A stretch of DNA of 64,000 nucleotides. Source: Ochotona curzoniae (Eukaryota > Chordata > Mammalia > Lagomorpha > Ochotonidae). The stretch is taken from positions 29,478,001-29,542,000 of the forward strand of contig NW_024464918.1 of NCBI RefSeq assembly GCF_017591425.1, given 5' to 3'. The position numbers were made by a program, and so were the translations under genes. This document shows positions 1-9,643 of this stretch, piece by piece. Every line of letters begins with the position of its first letter. Position 1 is the stretch's first letter. The notes under the pieces are model-generated. The model worked only from the letters and a program-made list of their open reading frames with translations, was not told the DNA's origin and searched no databases.

Positions 1-140
1 GGTTCCTGGCTCTGGATTAGTGCAGCTCTGGCCATTGCGGCTGCTTGGGGAGTGAATCATTGGATGGAAGATCTTTCTCTCTGTCTCCTCCTCTTTATGT
101 CTGACTTTCCAATAAAAATACATAAGTTTTTTAAAAAAAG
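1..140 (+). repeat. CSINE-type SINE, 3' part cut by window edge
   Basis: Begins inside the body at 'ctcctggctctgg...' and shows the standard 'ggggagtgaatcat..gatggaagatct' block and an A-rich tail. Confidence 0.85.
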
Positions 141-340
141 ATTTAGAATCTCTTTGAAGTTGAAACCTGCAGTGCGTGTGCATTGAGTTGTGTAACAGTG
201 AACAGGCTACTTAAATGACTCTTATCTCTGAAGTGTGTCACAATCCTGATTGTGTCAGGATTGGGCTTGTGACAGACATATAAAAATCCAGATGATGGGC
301 CTAAATATTTAAGCTAGATTTCACATTAAGGAGTTTGGAG

Positions 341-679
341 GGCCTGGGATGATAGCATAGTGGTTAAAGTCCTCACCTTGAATGCACCAGGATCCCATAT
401 GGGCACTGGTTCTAATCCCGGTGGCCCCGCTTCCCATCCAGCTCCCTGCTTGTGGCCTGGGAAGGCGGTCGAGGACGGCCCAATGCCTTGGGATCCTGCG
501 CCTACATGGGAGACATGGAAGAGCTTCTGGCTCCTGGCTTCGAATCTGCTCAGCTTCAGTGGTTGTGGTCACTTGGGGAGTGAACCATCGGACGGAAGAT
601 CTTCCTCTCTGTCTCTGTTTCTCTCTGTATATCTGCCTTTCCAATAAAAATAAATCTTTAAAAACAAAAACAAAAAAGA
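341..679 (+). repeat. Young full-length CSINE with target-site duplication
   Basis: The tRNA-like head has a B box ('ggttctaatcc') and the body and A-rich tail are complete. The 9-bp duplication 'agtttggag' flanks it at 332-340 and 680-688. Lies in an SNX2 intron. Confidence 0.93.
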
Positions 680-867
680 AGTTTGGAGGCAAGGAGCAGT
701 TCTAGGTGATTTAATTTGTCCAACAAGCTTTTTGCCTTACATTAAGTCTAGTGAATGCTAGTGAGTCCATAGGGCCCTTCTTTTCTACAGTAGCAACCTA
801 ATTGGCCTCCCTGTCTTCATGTTTAACACCTTTCTCTCTCTGTGTCTCTGTCTCTCTCTCTCTCTGA

Positions 868-1141
868 TAGATTTTACAGAGAGAAAGATCTTCCATTGGC
901 TGGTTTACTCCCCGAAAGGCCTCAATGACCAGAGCTGATCACATCGAAAGCTTTAGAGCCAAGAGCTTCCTCCAGGTCTCCCAAGCAGGTGCAGGGTCCC
1001 AAAGACCTGGGCCTTCCTCCACTGCTTTCAGGCTGTTAACAGGGAGCTGGATCAAAAGTGCAACAAACACAAACACAAACACTGGCGCCTGTATGGGATG
1101 CCAGTGCTACAGCAGATTAACCTACACTGCCACACCAGCCC
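868..1141 (-). repeat. CSINE, antisense, diverged
   Basis: Reverse-orientation 'gaaagatcttccattggctggtttactcc' block, 'ggtctcccaagcaggtgcaggg', and the head ending near 'cacaccagccc'. It carries a short (ACAAAC) expansion at 1062-1081. Confidence 0.8.
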
Positions 1142-1684
1142 TCTCACTGTCTCTATTCCAGTCCCCACTCTGCTGCCCCTCCCATGCTGGTCCCATCCCT
1201 CTCGGTGCCAGCCCTCGCTCTTTCCACACTGCTTCCCCTCGTTCTGGATGCCGGCCCTCTCGCTCTCTTTCTGCGGTGCCCTCTCTCTCTCTGTGCCGAC
1301 CCTCTCCCTTTCTACTTGGCGCTTCCTCACTCTGAGTATCAGTTATCCTTGTAGGACAACAATCCAGTTGTTCTTTCTGCTCAGTTCACTCAGTAGAAGT
1401 CAAGTCCTTATCATGGACGGTGCTCTGCGTTTGCATCATTCTTAAATGTTGACTCTCATTTTCCAGACTGCTTCTGCTGCTCTGAGGCCACCGTGACCTG
1501 CTTCTCACACTCTCTGGCATTTTCCAGCCTTAAAATCTTTCCCCTGCCTCATCCTCTGTCTAGAATACCTGTCCCCACATACCTGCGTGGCTGGCTCCCC
1601 GTTTGTTCCAAGTTAACTTTGTGTGTCACCTTAACACTACAGCCTGTTCTAAGCACTGGTGCCATTCTGCCTTACAGTATTTAA

Positions 1685-1990
1685 ATTGCCACCAACTAGG
1701 TGTCACTTGTGATACCAGCATCCCGTATGGGTACTGGTTCAAGACTAGGCTGCTGTATTTCCACTCCAGCTCCCTGCTCATGTGCATAGAAAAGCAACGG
1801 AAGAGGCCCTCACTCTTTGAGCCCATGTGTCCACTTGGGATACCTGGAAGAAGCTCCAGGCTCCAGCTCTGGCCTGGCACAGCCGTAACCATTGACGCCA
1901 TTTGCCAAGTGAAGCAGCAGATGGAAGAACGGTCTCTCTTTCCCTGTGCTTCTCTAACTTTGCCTTTCAAGTAAATTAAATTTAAATCTT
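1685..1990 (+). repeat. Old CSINE
   Basis: Diverged copy: 'ccagcatcccgtatgggtactggttcaag', and tail 'ttgcctttcaagtaaattaaatttaaatctt' of the older 'tttcaa' type. Confidence 0.7.
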
Positions 1991-2596
1991 CACTTGCTAT
2001 ACATGATTGACCCAAGCTGTGCCAGCGAAGGGAATCTTGGTCTGTTTTGCTCACTCATGTATTCCAGTTCACAGTCCCTGACAGGTGGACAGTGCTCGGT
2101 GATGATTGCTGGATGCTGCTCGGTACCCAGAGTCCACTTTTGCATCCGTTCATTATCAGCACTTACAGCTGAGTTCTAAGCCGACACTGTTTCCGTGTTT
2201 GTTGCTGTCGGGTCTAGATGCTGGAAAGCCCTCTGTGATTCTTTTGTCATCACAAGCCTTTGCTTGGAGCAAATCTGAAAAACAGCTCTGAGCGTGTCTT
2301 GCAGGGTCTAGTCACTGCGTTTGTGTGTTCCCTCAGTGGGTCTTTGCTTGCACCTCTTTCCACATGTTCTTTTATACAATCTTATTATTTTTTCTATAAT
2401 TTTTTTACCCGTAAACTTCTGATCTTAATTTTTCTCTCATATGCATATGTATATTTAGATATTTTGATATTCTGACATAGTAATATGCTGTGCATTAATA
2501 TAATCTTTGTTTTTAAATCATTTTGTAATTGCTAGTTTAATTTTAACAAGTGAACTTTAATAAGTTTATAGAAAAGTTGAATTAAAAGAAACATTG

Positions 2597-2890
2597 AAGG
2601 GCTATGCTGTGGCTTTGTGTGTTAAGCCACCACCTGTAATGGCAGCATTTCCTGTGGGCAGCAGTTCCACTTCCACGCCAGGCTGCTCCACTTCTGTTCT
2701 GGCTTCCTGCTAATGTCCCTGAGAAGATCTGGGCCCCTGCACTGGTGTGGGAAGCCAGGCCCCGCCTGGGCTGCTGTGGCCATTTGGGGAGTGAACCAGC
2801 AGATGGAAGATCTCTTTATTTTACTTTGTCATGGCAATTCTGCCTTTCAGATAAATAAATTATGTACACCCTTTTTAAAAATTTAAAAAA
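2597..2890 (+). repeat. Old CSINE
   Basis: 'gggctatgctgtggctttgtgtgttaag' head, then 'ggggagtgaaccagcagatggaagatct' and tail 'tctgcctttcagataaataaatta'. Confidence 0.75.
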
Positions 2891-3289
2891 ACAAAAAGTT
2901 GATTTCACCGGAAAAATGATCATGAAATTCATGTGTTGTTGCTCATAAGATGTGTTTTCCGGGAATTGTTTGAAGACTGCTTCCATGTGTGCTTTTTTGC
3001 TTGCATGTGTGTGTATACAGGCACTTTATCTTATCTTTGCATATTTGATTAGGGCACAAAGGGTCAGGGCTACAGGAAAGTAGTAAGACCGTTGTTTGCC
3101 CATTCTTTCTATCTCTCTCTTTATGTCTCTCTCTTTTTTTGTATCTGGGGTAAGGGAAGAGGTAAAGGGAGAAGGTCCACCCAGCCTCCCACCCATCCCA
3201 GGGTCCCTGATGTGGGGCATGCTCCAAGGGTCCTGCTTGAGTAATTTTGATAGTCCTACAGTTCTGAATTGCCGCCAGTCTTGCCATTC

Positions 3290-3790
3290 CAAGCACGATG
3301 AAATCTCTCCAGAATCCACTGGCTGACATAGTCCACTTTAGAGTCTCCATTTGCCCAGATTTTCACTGCCAGCGCTTGGCTGGAGTAGTTGATTGGTTTG
3401 TTCTGTTCTCCGTCCTCTGTTGTGGTACCAGGTGTCCTCTGCAGGTTCCTATGGTCTGCCATATCCTCCCTGTGCATCTGGATATGCTGTCCACTGCTCC
3501 ATCTGAGCCTCTGAGGGGGCTCGGCTTTGACACATGCACTCCGTGGTCAGGCCATGGAACCTGCACTTCTCTTCATGGTTGGGGTTCTGAGTCCAGCAGT
3601 TTGATTGGGGAGGAATCCCTTCATCTGAAGTGATCATCTCTTCATCTGAAATGATCCCAGACCTGATTCTTGGGTGTGCGTGCCAGGACAGGGTCCAGCA
3701 CAGTCTGTCACCCCAATCAGCTTGTGCACATGCTGGTGGCTGCAATTGCTGGGTCAGTTCTGTTTCCAGCCCTGTCTTCCACGTGAACCA
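3290..3790 (-). repeat. Retroelement fragment, possibly lagomorph L1 5' region
   Basis: This 500-bp block has a dense, CpG-decayed, transcript-like sequence unlike the surrounding intron. Read on the minus strand it runs 'ccaatcaaactgctggactc...', which reminds me of L1 5' UTR or ORF1-leader sequence in lagomorphs. The family could not be confirmed. It lies between two SNX2 exons and is not an exon of that gene. Confidence 0.4.
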
Positions 3791-4122
3791 ATGGGTGTAG
3801 CTATTCCTAAAATAGCATTTGTCAAAACTGATTAATCAGAATCTTAATATGCTGTAGACTGATAGAAGAGGCCTATAGTAAACTGAATTTCATAAACAAA
3901 GGGTTCAGTCATATTCAAGCAAGCTTGTTTCTTGTGGAACTACATTAGCTCCCTTGAGTATGAATCAGGTTTTCTTTTTTTAATATACTGTTAGATGAAT
4001 ATTGTATATAAAGCACTTTGAAAGTCTGTTTTATGATTTTTAAACTGTAGTGTGTATTTTTGTTTTTAATTTGTTGGAATACATTTTAACATAAACTAAT
4101 AACTAGTTTTACTCTGAAATAG

Positions 4123-4198
4123 GTATCTTCAGAGAACAGTGAAACACCCAACATTGCTGCAGGATCCTGATTTAAGACAATTCTTGGAAAGTTCAGAG
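4123..4198 (+). CDS. SNX2: SNX2 coding exon: end of PX domain
   Basis: After acceptor AG (4121-4122) the first base completes an arginine codon begun in the previous exon. Then 25 codons follow, [10 protein letters not shown]... to ...RQFLESSE, ending at donor 'gt' 4199. This is the last helix of the phosphoinositide-binding PX domain and matches human SNX2 at every residue I recall. The acceptor has a poor pyrimidine tract ('actctgaaatag'). The ORF is too short to stand out by length, so the call rests on protein homology and splice sites. Confidence 0.95.
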
Positions 4199-4577
4199 GT
4201 ATTATTTTCAATTTAATTTTTGTATGTAAATGTTTTTATTATTTGTGTTTATCATTGCAATACTTTATATGAGAATGATTATTCAGTGAATCGTTGCATT
4301 AATACATGGAATTTAATACGGATTTTAAGATGTGTTTTTGCCTTTTATTTTTATTCCTTCACTAAATTATTAGCAGATTGCCTTTTTCATGTTGGTATTT
4401 GCAGAATAATCTATTTGTTCCTAAATCTTTAGTATCTGATGAGATGTGTGGTTTATTGTTTACTTTTGAACACCGTTTACTTGTGGCTTGGACATCGTAG
4501 TTGAATAAGTTTAGTCAGACTTCCTTTCCGAGAGCGTGAGTGTGGGGAGGATATTTGGAAGAGTAGTTAAGATACCA

Positions 4578-4880
4578 CTTAACATGCTGGCGTTGTGGCA
4601 CAGTAGGTTAGGCGGCCAACAGCAGCATCCATCTGTCAGCATTCCATTTAGACATTGGTTCAAATCCCAGCTGCTCCATTTCCAGTATAGCTGGCTGCTG
4701 TGGGAAGCCAGTGGAAGCTGATCCATGCACATGAGCCCCTGTACCCATATGGGAGACCCAGATTGAACTCCTGAAGCCTGGATTCAGCCATTTGAGTGAA
4801 CCAGGGGTGGAAGGTCTTTTTCTGTCTCCCTCCTCCTGGCCCCCCTGCTTTCTCTAGCTCTCTGTTAAATAAGGAGATAA
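4578..4880 (+). repeat. Old CSINE
   Basis: Head 'tgctggcgttgtggcacagtagg', 'agacattggttcaaatccc' B-box region, and a weak tail 'ctgttaaataaggagataaa'. Confidence 0.7.
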
Positions 4881-4889
4881 ACCTTGGTG

Positions 4890-5150
4890 GGAGCAGGTTG
4901 GGGTTAAGATGACCACACGTGGTTGCCTCCCATATCAAGACTGTGAATTTAACTCTTGCCTTCCTTCCGCCTCCGTCTCCTGCCAAGCACACCTGGGAGC
5001 AGCAGGTGTGTTCTCAAGTGTTGGGTACCTGCCTAGCACACAGGAGGCCTGGAGTGAGCTCTGGGTCCCTGGCTTTGGCTTCGCCCATCTCGGCTGCTAT
5101 AGAAACCCAGGTGTAAATCTGCCGGCTCTGGCTTCTCTGCCCTCCCTCTG
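4890..5150 (+). repeat. Degenerate CSINE preceding CT-rich tract
   Basis: Partial similarity only ('cacctgggagcagcagg', 'ctctgggtccctggctttggcttcgcccatctcggct'). The CT-rich tract that follows may be its expanded tail. Confidence 0.5.
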
Positions 5151-5380
5151 CCCCCTCCACTTCCGGTGTTATCATCTCCTCTCCCTCCCCCTTCCCATCT
5201 GTCCTTCTCTCTCTCTCTTTCCCTCTGTCCCTGACCCCTCTCCTCCTCTCCCTTTCTCCTTCTGTCCCCACCTCTCTCTCTCTCTTTCTCCCTCTCTCCC
5301 TCTCTCTCTCCCTTTATCTCTCCCTCCCCCCTCCCCCCCTCTCTCCCTCTCTCTCTCTCCCCATCCCCTTCCTCTCCCTA
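5150..5380 (+). repeat. Polypyrimidine (CCCTCT)n tract
   Basis: About 230 bases almost wholly C and T with CTCTCC/CCCTCT units. It lies in the SNX2 intron 4199-7426. Confidence 0.9.
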
Positions 5381-5635
5381 ACACATCAGCCAAAGTACTG
5401 TAGACCACACTCCGTGCAGTGTTCCAGCATGCTCATGACAGTTATGGCTTGGGCTCTTGCCGGTAACAGTGCCGTGAATAACTATGCCTGTGCTTACCAT
5501 TTTGAGACTTCTAAACTGTGCTTCTTAGCTGCTTTTTCATAATGTCTGGGCCTAGTACAATTATTTGGGGAGAGAATGTATCCCAGTCAACCTTAATGAT
5601 ACATAGTAATTCCTGGATTTCAGCAGTCTGACTTA

Positions 5636-5971
5636 TTTTTTTTTTTTAAGATTTATTTTATTTTCATTACAAAGTCAGATATACAGAGAGGAGGAGAGAC
5701 AGAGAGGAAGATCTTCCATCCGATGATTCACTCCCCAAGCAGCTGCAACGGCCGGTGCTGCACCAATCCAAAACTAGGAGCCAGGAACCTCCTCCAGGTC
5801 TCCCACACGGGTGCAGGGTTCCAAGGCTTTGGGCTGTCCTCGACTGCTTTCCCAGGCCACAAGCAGGGAGCTGGATGGGAAGTGGAGCCGCCCAGATTAG
5901 AATCAGTGCCCCTATGGGATCCTGGCATGCTAAAGGTGAGGACCTTAGCTGCTAGGCAATGGCGCCGGACC
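5636..5971 (-). repeat. Young CSINE, antisense
   Basis: Poly(T) at 5636-5650, 'cagagaggaagatcttccatccgatgattcactcc', and head ending 'caatggcgccggaccc'. Confidence 0.9.
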
Positions 5972-6071
5972 CAATCTAACTTATTTTTACCACCATCACT
6001 CCTAGCCCCAGTTACTTGAAAAGCTGTATCCTTGCTGTTGTGTCTTTCTCACCATAGTTGGATTCAGTTAG

Positions 6072-6395
6072 CAAGTGCGGAGATGGCACTGTGGCATAGC
6101 TGTTTAAGCAGTTGTCTGCAAGGCCAGCGTCCCATATGGGTACTGATTCAAGTCCTGCCTGTTGTGCTTCTGATCCAGCTCCCCATTCGTGTGCTGGGAA
6201 GGGCAGAGAGTGGCCCCAGTGCTTGGCACCCGCACCCACATGGGGTCCCCAAAGAAGCTCCTGGCTCCTGAATTTTTAGGCAGTTCAAGTTCTGGCAGTT
6301 GTGGCCATTTGGGGAGTGAACCTGAGAATGAAAGCATGCAGTCTCTACCTGTTTTTTTTCTCTGATCTTTCTCACATAAAACTACATTTCAAATG
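6072..6395 (+). repeat. Old CSINE
   Basis: 'gagatggcactgtggcatagctg' head, 'catatgggtactgattcaagtcc' and 'ggggagtgaacctgagaatg'. It runs into AT-rich repeat DNA. Confidence 0.75.
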
Positions 6396-6585
6396 AATTT
6401 ATATGTGTATATATGTACATATTCATATATATATTTACATGTATGTTACACACATATCCAATATATTTATATCTGTATAAATTTATATACATATGCTCTA
6501 TAAAGCATATATTACATATATAAATATGTGGAATATATGTATGTTTATATATTTATATTTGCATATAAGTGTATATTTGTTACTG
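6395..6585. repeat. AT-rich TATA/CATA low-complexity tract
   Basis: About 190 bases of alternating tata/catata/tgtata with many short palindromes, directly after a SINE tail. Confidence 0.9.
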
Positions 6586-7426
6586 TTTTAGAATCAAGAG
6601 GTCAGGGAAGGGCAGTGGAATAGATGGCAGCCATAAGGTAGCATTTGGGCTCACAGAGCTTCAAAAACCAGTGGATGGGAGGAAGTGCATTTAAGAAAAG
6701 TTTTAATTATTATTGCTTAAAATCTTCGAAAAGCTTAACAAGATGAACACGTCCCACGTAGGAGTGGTTGGCTTCAGAGCTTGCCTCTGGCTCCAGACGG
6801 CGGCTTCTAGACCTGGAGAGGCAGCCCTGCGCCCGCCCGTAACTGGGCCGAATCCAGGGGAGGGCTGCACGGAGTTCTCCATCCTGGCTTCGTCCCTCCA
6901 GTCCTGGCTGTGGCCGCTGTCTGCAGAGTGACCAGCATCCAGGAATCCACTCGCTCACTTGCTCTCTGCTTCTAAAATGAGATACAAATTTTAAAACTGT
7001 ATTAGAGTGTCAGAATTTCTTAAAAACTCAAAGTCACATAGTTGTTAACTGGGTATAAGATTTTTCTTGGGACTTTCTTTCCTTATAAATGGTTTATTTC
7101 TGCTACCAAACAGGTGGCCACTGTTAGAGTGCTAGGCAATTTCTTAATATACTGTGACAAATGGCGTTTGTTCCATCTAAATGTAAACGTGCAGAAGAGC
7201 AGCAAATGGAAAGTCTATTTTTTAAGTTTTCCTTTGAGAATGTACAAGTAGTGTATGTGAGAAATTACATCTCACTGTTGAAATGTATGAGAGTGAAGAA
7301 AATAAAGCTTCCCCTTTTTTTTCTTTTTTTCTTTTATTTTGGGGGAAGTGGGAGTCTCTTTTGTGCCCAGTTAAACCTCCAGGCTTTTAACCGGTTTGTT
7401 TGCCCTTATTTGTCATTCAATTCCAG

Positions 7427-7540
7427 CTGCCGCGAGCAGTTAATACCCAGGCTCTGAGTGGGGCAGGAATATTGAGGATGGTGACCAAGGCTGCCGACGC
7501 TGTCAACAAGATGACCATCAAGATGAATGAATCGGATGCA
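7427..7540 (+). CDS. SNX2: SNX2 coding exon: PX-BAR linker amphipathic helix
   Basis: Acceptor 'ttccag' at 7421-7426, 38 codons ([10 protein letters not shown] ... MNESDA), then a strong donor 'gtaagg' at 7541. The segment holds the amphipathic helix that precedes the BAR domain in SNX1 and SNX2 and inserts into the membrane to help curvature ([16 protein letters not shown]). One change from human as I recall it: threonine for asparagine in MVNKAA. Both borders are phase 0. Confidence 0.96.
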
Positions 7541-7824
7541 GTAAGGGCTGATTTCTCGACTTGAATAATGAGATGAATTAATGAGCCCAACAATTGCATT
7601 TTAAAGCTGTACAAGTAGAAAATAGGATATTAATTTGCTTATTGAGTGTGTAGTTCTCAGGCACATCAGTTGACCACTGTGGTTATACATGGTTACTTTG
7701 TTGCTTTAAAATAAAGAGTATAGCTCTCTGTTGGTGACCTAATTTACAATGGTTTGTTCTTCCTAAATTAGCTCCATTTTTCTTTTTCTTTCTTTTTTTT
7801 TTTTTCTCTCTCTCTCTCTCTTAG

Positions 7825-7918
7825 TGGTTTGAAGAAAAGCAGCAGCAGTTTGAGAATCTGGATCAGCAACTTAGGAAACTTCACGCCAGTGTCGAAGCCT
7901 TGGTCTGCCACAGGAAAG
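7825..7918 (+). CDS. SNX2: SNX2 coding exon: start of BAR domain
   Basis: The exon follows an unbroken 46-base pyrimidine run (7777-7822) and acceptor AG 7823-7824. It has 31 codons, WFEEKQQQFE ... ALVCHRK, plus the first base of a glutamate codon (phase 1). The donor 'gttgtg' at 7919 is weak (T at +3 and +4). It encodes the start of BAR helix 1, which carries heptad-like hydrophobic spacing. The human 'LHVS' reads 'LHAS' here. Confidence 0.96.
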
Positions 7919-8895
7919 GTTGTGTGCCACACTCTTCCAGGAATCGGCTCCATTAAAGCTCATTATTTTGTTTAAAGTTTACTGGACAGCTTATTTTGAA
8001 GTTGTTGCAGAAGAGAAAGAGCAGTAGTAGTAGCATAGTTAAGAGAATATTTTCATTGTTTAAAGTTTTGTTTGATTTTGATCTGACATCTGCTTCAGAA
8101 GTGGAAAGCCCTAAGCTAATACGATTTTTGAATTTTGAATTAATCTGTTGTTGCCTGGCTGCTCTGGATGAAGATGTGTCTTTGTAAGTAACTATGATCT
8201 TTTAAAAAGCAGTGGATTCGAAAGGTGATACTTAAATATTCTCTTAAATATAATTGTCTTGTAATGCTATTTCTGGGAAAGCCATTTAAGGTACTTTCTT
8301 TGTTTTCAAACCATAGAGGTTCGAAATTATAGTGTTGGTAAAAATTCATCCAAAAAAGATGAATGCTTTATTTCTGAAGAAGCAAAAACATTTAGTATCA
8401 GTTTTCCAAAATATTTAACAAGTTAGTGTATGACATACTGGCAGTAAGTTTCATTAAGGTTGTTACAGAAGCCTGCTAATGCGTTTACCTGAAAGTGGTT
8501 GGGAGCAGCTTGTGCCACTAGTATCCTGCATGTCTTAGGGAGGGACTCAACTCTGGATTTTTTGTGGAGCTTTATATATTATCTGAGAACAACAGAGCAG
8601 ATTCTGGGCTGTGTGCAGCATCAGCCTCTGACCAGCTGTTTTCTCTGTGAAATATCTAAAACAGTCATGCGCAAAATCTGAGGAATTCTGCTGTCTTACT
8701 AAGCCTTGTTGCAGAACAGAAAAAATCAGGCTGAGATCCGTGTACTTTGCTGCTCTTTGGCTAACAGTATTTTCATTAGCAGTCCCACTGCTTTCCCTGC
8801 CAAACGTTTAAGGCCCAAGAACATAGTGTCTAAATCTGCTCTGAGTGTCCAGAGCGTGTCTCATATGAAAAGTGTGTTGTCCTTTTAAGAAATGG

Positions 8896-9162
8896 ATATG
8901 GGCACCGGTTCTAATCCCGGCAGCCCCGCTTCCCATCCAGCTCCCTGCCTGTGGCCCGGGAAAGCAGTCGAGGATGGCCCAAAGCTTTGGGACCCTGCAC
9001 CCGCCCAGGAGAGGCTCCTGGCTTCAGATTGGCTCAGCTCCAGCCGTTGCAGCCACCTGGGGAGTGAATCATCGGACGGAAGATCTTCCTCTCTGTCTCT
9101 CTTCTCTGTATATCCACCTTTCCAATAAAAAAATAAAATAAAATAAATCTTAAAAAAAAAAA
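8896..9162 (+). repeat. Young 5'-truncated CSINE with target-site duplication
   Basis: Starts inside the promoter region at 'atatgggcaccggttctaatcc' and lacks the first ~60 bases of the head. A 9-bp duplication 'aagaaatgg' lies at 8887-8895 and 9163-9171, so the truncation happened at insertion. Confidence 0.92.
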
Positions 9163-9437
9163 AAAGAAATGGGTAGAGAAAGGAGGAGTCTCTTTGGCGG
9201 AGAGAAAGGCCTAGAATATTACGTTAGTCCTCTAGCTATGGTTCATCCCCTGAGAATACAGACAGTGGTTCTTCTAGTGTCCAGTAGAACTAGTTGCATT
9301 TATGCCCCAGGCATTTTAGTCATTAATTGTCTCATATTATTGTGAATAGATAACATTTTTAGAGAAAGTTGAAAAATGAGTGGGGCATTTTATAATTTGG
9401 TTAGTGAATACTAAAAGTGAATGCTTTGTTATTTCAG

Positions 9438-9643
9438 AACTTTCAGCCAACACAGCTGCATTTGCTAAAAGTGCTGCCATGTTGGGTAATTCTGAGGACC
9501 ACACCGCTTTGTCGAGGGCCTTGTCTCAGCTGGCCGAGGTGGAGGAGAAGATCGACCAGTTACACCAGGAGCAGGCGTGTGCCGACTTCTACATGTTGTC
9601 AGAACTGCTCAGTGACTACATCCGCCTGGTTGCTGCAGTGAAG
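9438..9643 (+). CDS. SNX2: SNX2 coding exon: BAR helices 1-2
   Basis: Acceptor 'atttcag' ends at 9437. Two bases complete the split glutamate codon and 68 codons follow ([10 protein letters not shown] ... IRLVAAVK). The next intron starts with 'gcaagc', a GC donor, because the reading must continue as AAVK-GVFD. The exon forms the core of the BAR dimer interface ([18 protein letters not shown]). Substitutions from recalled human sequence: F to C and F to L in QAFADFYMF, and I to V in RLIAAV. Confidence 0.97.

Larger units (their letters stand above)
141..1684. other. SNX2: SNX2 intron: sequence between SINEs
   Basis: Apart from the SINEs at 341-679 and 868-1141, 141-338 and 690-860 show nothing recognisable. 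The stretch 1142-1340 is a CT-rich, SINE-like low-complexity tail, and 1340-1684 is unassigned. Confidence 0.5.

Noticed and set aside
1..4122. Further upstream SNX2 exon (…VEKRRAALER)
   Set aside because: Not found. This part of the window is intron with SINEs.
5014..5408. Arg/Glu-rich minus-strand and Ser/Pro-Leu-rich plus-strand open frames
   Set aside because: Translation of the CT-rich tract, not protein coding.
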